Assembly (NCBI GenBank): GCA_963855995.1
Contig: OY979717.1
Span: 28,539,746 to 28,603,745 of the forward strand
Length of the DNA stretch: 64,000 nt
Source of the DNA: Muricea muricata
Taxonomy: Eukaryota > Cnidaria > Anthozoa > Malacalcyonacea > Plexauridae
Direction: 5' to 3'
Part shown: positions 60,740-64,000 of the stretch, one piece after another
Position numbering within the stretch: the first letter of the stretch is position 1
Layout: every line of letters begins with the position of its first letter
Position numbers and translations under genes: made by a program
Notes under the pieces: model-generated
What the model saw: the letters and a program-made list of their open reading frames with translations, nothing else
What the model was told of the DNA's origin: nothing
Database searches by the model: none

Positions 60740-62194
60740 GGTGGCTCCCTATGGTTTTATTCAGTTACAACCGGATTTATAGAGATCAGACGTTGTCCGC
60801 GCGAATCACGCGTGGAATGTTCGTGGCCAGCTATGATAAAATTTTTCGTATTCAGAGTTGAAAACATTGTTTTTGCCGATATTTTTGTGTTTGTACACAC
60901 AACAAGGACGACAGTTCTTCCTTACAATCGTTTGTGTTTCCAAGTTCAAAGATTAGGTGCCTTAAATCAGTTTTAAAACAATTTTTAGGCGCTTTCTTAT
61001 TTTACGAAAGTGTATGGACTCCGACTGAACCATTTTGTATTGTCTTTATCGACTTCATGGCCTGAAATATTACCGAAGCTTATGAAACTAATGTAAGTTT
61101 TCTCGTTCAATTCTTGGGTTTCACATGATGTCATAAATTTCACTGGGGGTTAACTCCAAATCGATACACAGTCGTTGGAGGGAAATAATTTTTCACTGTA
61201 TGTGTTGACCTTGTGTTTGGCAGCAAATATGTGCAATTTCGTGAAATTTGTTCACTCCAGCACAGCATAATCATCAACACATTATAGTTGACCCCCAGTC
61301 AGATTTACTGCAAAATGCCCTAGGGAAACCCAAGAATTGGTTACAATATCTGTCGAGTTTTAACAACAAAATCTTATGACGATCGTGAATATTTCCATGA
61401 TTTATGTATTTAGGCCGTCAAGTCAAATTGGTAGTTCAATGTCTTGAAAATATTTTTGTGTATTTGTTTTTAATGATAAGACTAAATTTAAGAAACAGTG
61501 GTTTGATTGGATGCCTTATTATGTGGTGTCTTCTTTTTGGCAATATGAATGTCTTTTAATCCCTTAATCTCTTTAAGTTAAACCAAAAATTCCAAACGAC
61601 AAAATACTACGGCTATTAAAACACGTATTTCTTGCAGTTCTGGTTGTTGTCCACGAATTGTGCTGGATTTCACGCGTGATTTCAAAAATTTTATGACGTT
61701 AGAGCAAAAAGATATAATGAAATTTAATGACATTTGACTACAAATTTCGCCCGTTTCCTTCCGTGAATTTTTTTTAAAATTTTGCTCGTCAATTAATCTC
61801 GCTCAGACGCTTGTAATGTCACATTTTTGTAAATTTTAATCGAAGGGATTTTTTAAATATTGATTTTTAACATTTTGGAGAATAATGAAAAAATGTATCG
61901 ATTAAATTTTTTTAAAATGTGTAAGTGAAACGATTACACCCATACCATGCAGCTTGTTTAATTAGAAAATAATTCACCGAAGGAAATCCCGAAAATTGTG
62001 GGAAGAAAACAAAAAGTAAGCCACGTTTGTTGCCATAGCAACAACCTTCTAGCACACAATCACCACCATAAAATCTTCAGTAAGACTTCAATAACACTTG
62101 CACTGAATTTCATATTTTTATCATGAAAGATGTGGAAATGCGAGGGTCTTAACAGGTACAATGCGCTTTTGAACTAAAACAGTAGGGAGCCACC
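60740..62194. mobile_element. TTAA-flanked non-autonomous transposon, 1,455 bp
   Basis: Left end TTAA|GGTGGCTCCCTA and right end TAGGGAGCCACC|TTAA are perfect inverted copies. Inside lies AT-rich sequence with no long ORF. TTAA duplication fits Kolobok or piggyBac; GGTGGC termini differ from the 3-kb TTAA element in this window, so it is another family. Confidence 0.8.
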
Positions 62195-62198
62195 TTAA

Positions 62199-64000
62199 TC
62201 TAGGACATTTCACCTATTCAACATTGTTCATAATACCTAATTAAGCATTCCAAGGCTTCATAATCAAAGTATAGCGGTAAATAACCGACGAAATGTACAT
62301 TGTTTTGATCCGAAACATGTTATATTTTGAAAAACAAGCGTGTTAATTTGTTTGTCATAGCGAGTTTGTTTACGTTAATATTAATTATTATTATCTTAGA
62401 ATATCACGAAATATATAGTGCATGAAATTCCAGTTTAAAATGGGAAAGAATGTCGGCATATATGTGTAACTCTCCGCCATATCACAGAGGGAAGGCGTGC
62501 ATTCAGAGTTCAAATGCGAAATTTTGAGTTTGTATTTATTAGAATTGACGTCTTCGCGTAGGCGGGGAGGGGAGGGGGAGACGATATTTCACAGTAATAC
62601 TTTCATAACTTTGACATTCTTTAATCCTCATTTTGGTTTTAATACTTTTTAAATTTAAAAAGCAAATAAAAAGCGAGAATCTAGACTGAAACAAAACCAC
62701 TACAAAACTTGATGAAAAAAGGTGAGACGTTCTCTGAAAAATATCCGTTTATGAGCTTCCGGCCACCTGTCTGCAATCTTCAACGGATATACCCGTTGCC
62801 CAATCTTTGCTACACATCTACAATTTTTAAGCTTATTTATTAATTACTTATTTTTTCGTAAATAGTGTTAATTAAGTACGGCGCTATTCACTCCATTTTC
62901 TCCATAAACTAGTTCTAGCGTTCATTTGTTTTTTTAAAAAAATATTTATTAAATGCCATGCATGTTATTTGCATATCCCGCATGCTGCTCCGGCTGATTC
63001 AAGTTGCTATAGGAGAAACAGAAAATGTGCCCGCAACATCTGACCGAAACGAAGAGTGCACAAATAAAGGTCTCTGCAAGAATGAAACTTATCGGAACTT
63101 TAGGGGCATTCTAAAGTCTCAAGCATGTAAATGCTGCTTAATCCATGAGGAATTAATAGAAATTGTTTCGAGGGATATTGGAAATCCGTCTTTTTTATGA
63201 ATCATATATAGACATGGTAGGAACAATTTTCAACGAACATGATTACCACAATACATGTTCGCATAGTGGCAAAAATTCTCGTAGTTCTCAACGTATCCGA
63301 AATTTGCCTAAACATCGCCATATTACAATATTGATTCAGAGGAAAATACGAATTTCCGACTTTTATATAGAGCTTTAACTAAGATCAGGGTTATAGGGCT
63401 ACTCTGAATAGAAACTAGCTATCCTTAAAAAGTGAACGGCATGTTTTGAAGTCCTACAATAGAAAATGATTCGCATGGAATAATAAATACTTCACTATTT
63501 TTAAAAATTAAATATGATAATAAAGCAATATTAAGAAAAGCATGCACGCATGTCATTATACATGTCTTCCACCTTCTTCTTTTAAATTGAACCCAAGCTT
63601 ACCGCAGCATTACACAATCGACTATAATTGAATTATATTTCTTGGGTTTCCTTCTAGGATCTACTTTTGGCACCTTACACGAAATATACTATATATTATA
63701 AAATTGTGGCGATGGCATTAACGCGAGCGTCTTCATTGATTGGTATTATGTGCTTGAAAGCGTGAACAGACTGTCAGTTTTCTCTAGTAAATAATACCTT
63801 AAGTATGGTTGAAATATTACAATCCCTTTGTTGCTATCAATATCCTTCAGACGGCTTAGTTTACTCTTTATTATTTCATTAAACTGCTTTTTAGAAATTT
63901 TTATAAACGAACGTTAACGTCGTTCGATTCTTATTACAATGCGATGTCGTAATAACGACAATTTACATATCGAACACTGCTGAATATCTCGGGATTTAAG
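62199..64000 (+). repeat. array unit, start of the next copy, cut by window end
   Basis: 62199-62450 matches 23750-24010, 62450-64000 matches 24000-25650 and 49040-50590. The order predicts another promoter and exon 1 of the secreted-protein gene about 3.5 kb beyond the window. ORFs 62958-63200 and 63163-63378 are not conserved as reading frames in the sister units. Confidence 0.6.

Overview
The window is AT-rich animal nuclear DNA, almost certainly from a marine invertebrate (cnidarian, sponge or mollusc-like; the sequence alone does not decide). The reasons are spliced genes with GT..AG introns and AATAAA signals, Penelope-like and APE-type LINE retroelements, many short palindromic DNA transposons and long (AT)n tracts. 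There are no bacterial-type operons, no rRNA that I recognise and no CRISPR.

The host part is a tandem array. A three-exon gene for a small secreted four-cysteine protein of 119 residues occurs three times (12984-21021, 29080-31271, 53648-57072), with a dead promoter/first-exon remnant further left (7768-7880). Each copy has a TATA box 80-90 bp before ATG, a tiny first coding exon (3 codons), an 80-bp second exon finishing a signal peptide, and a 271-bp last exon with the cysteines. The stop-to-stop distance is 10.25 kb for copies 1-2. It is also about 10.3 kb for copies 2-3 once three insertions are subtracted. Copies 1 and 3 look intact; copy 2 has a 4-nt insertion in exon 2. The coding part differs more than the surrounding non-coding DNA, as in fast-evolving secreted protein families.

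The rest is mobile DNA sitting in this array. Intron 2 of copy 1 holds three Penelope-like elements (14609-19670) with (AT)n tracts, palindromes and a hammerhead-like motif. A 583-bp element with a perfect 8-bp target duplication lies at 31781-32363. A 3-kb TTAA element lies at 32529-35577. A doubly truncated APE-type LINE lies on the minus strand at about 37205-49040. Further non-autonomous elements fill 58397-62194.

The most interesting object is a 9,998-bp DNA transposon (38411-48408) inserted in the LINE and flanked by the 6-bp duplication ATAGAA. It has terminal inverted repeats carrying 17-bp tandem repeats (about 17 copies left, 6 right) and two convergent spliced genes. On the minus strand is a D,D,36E integrase-type transposase (three exons, 494 codons, broken by one missing nucleotide). 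On the plus strand is a ubiquitin-system protein: two RAD18-type UBZ zinc fingers, a UBA/CUE-like segment and a HECT ubiquitin-ligase domain whose middle is deleted. A DNA transposon that carries its own HECT E3 ligase as a fixed partner of its transposase is the candidate undescribed system here.
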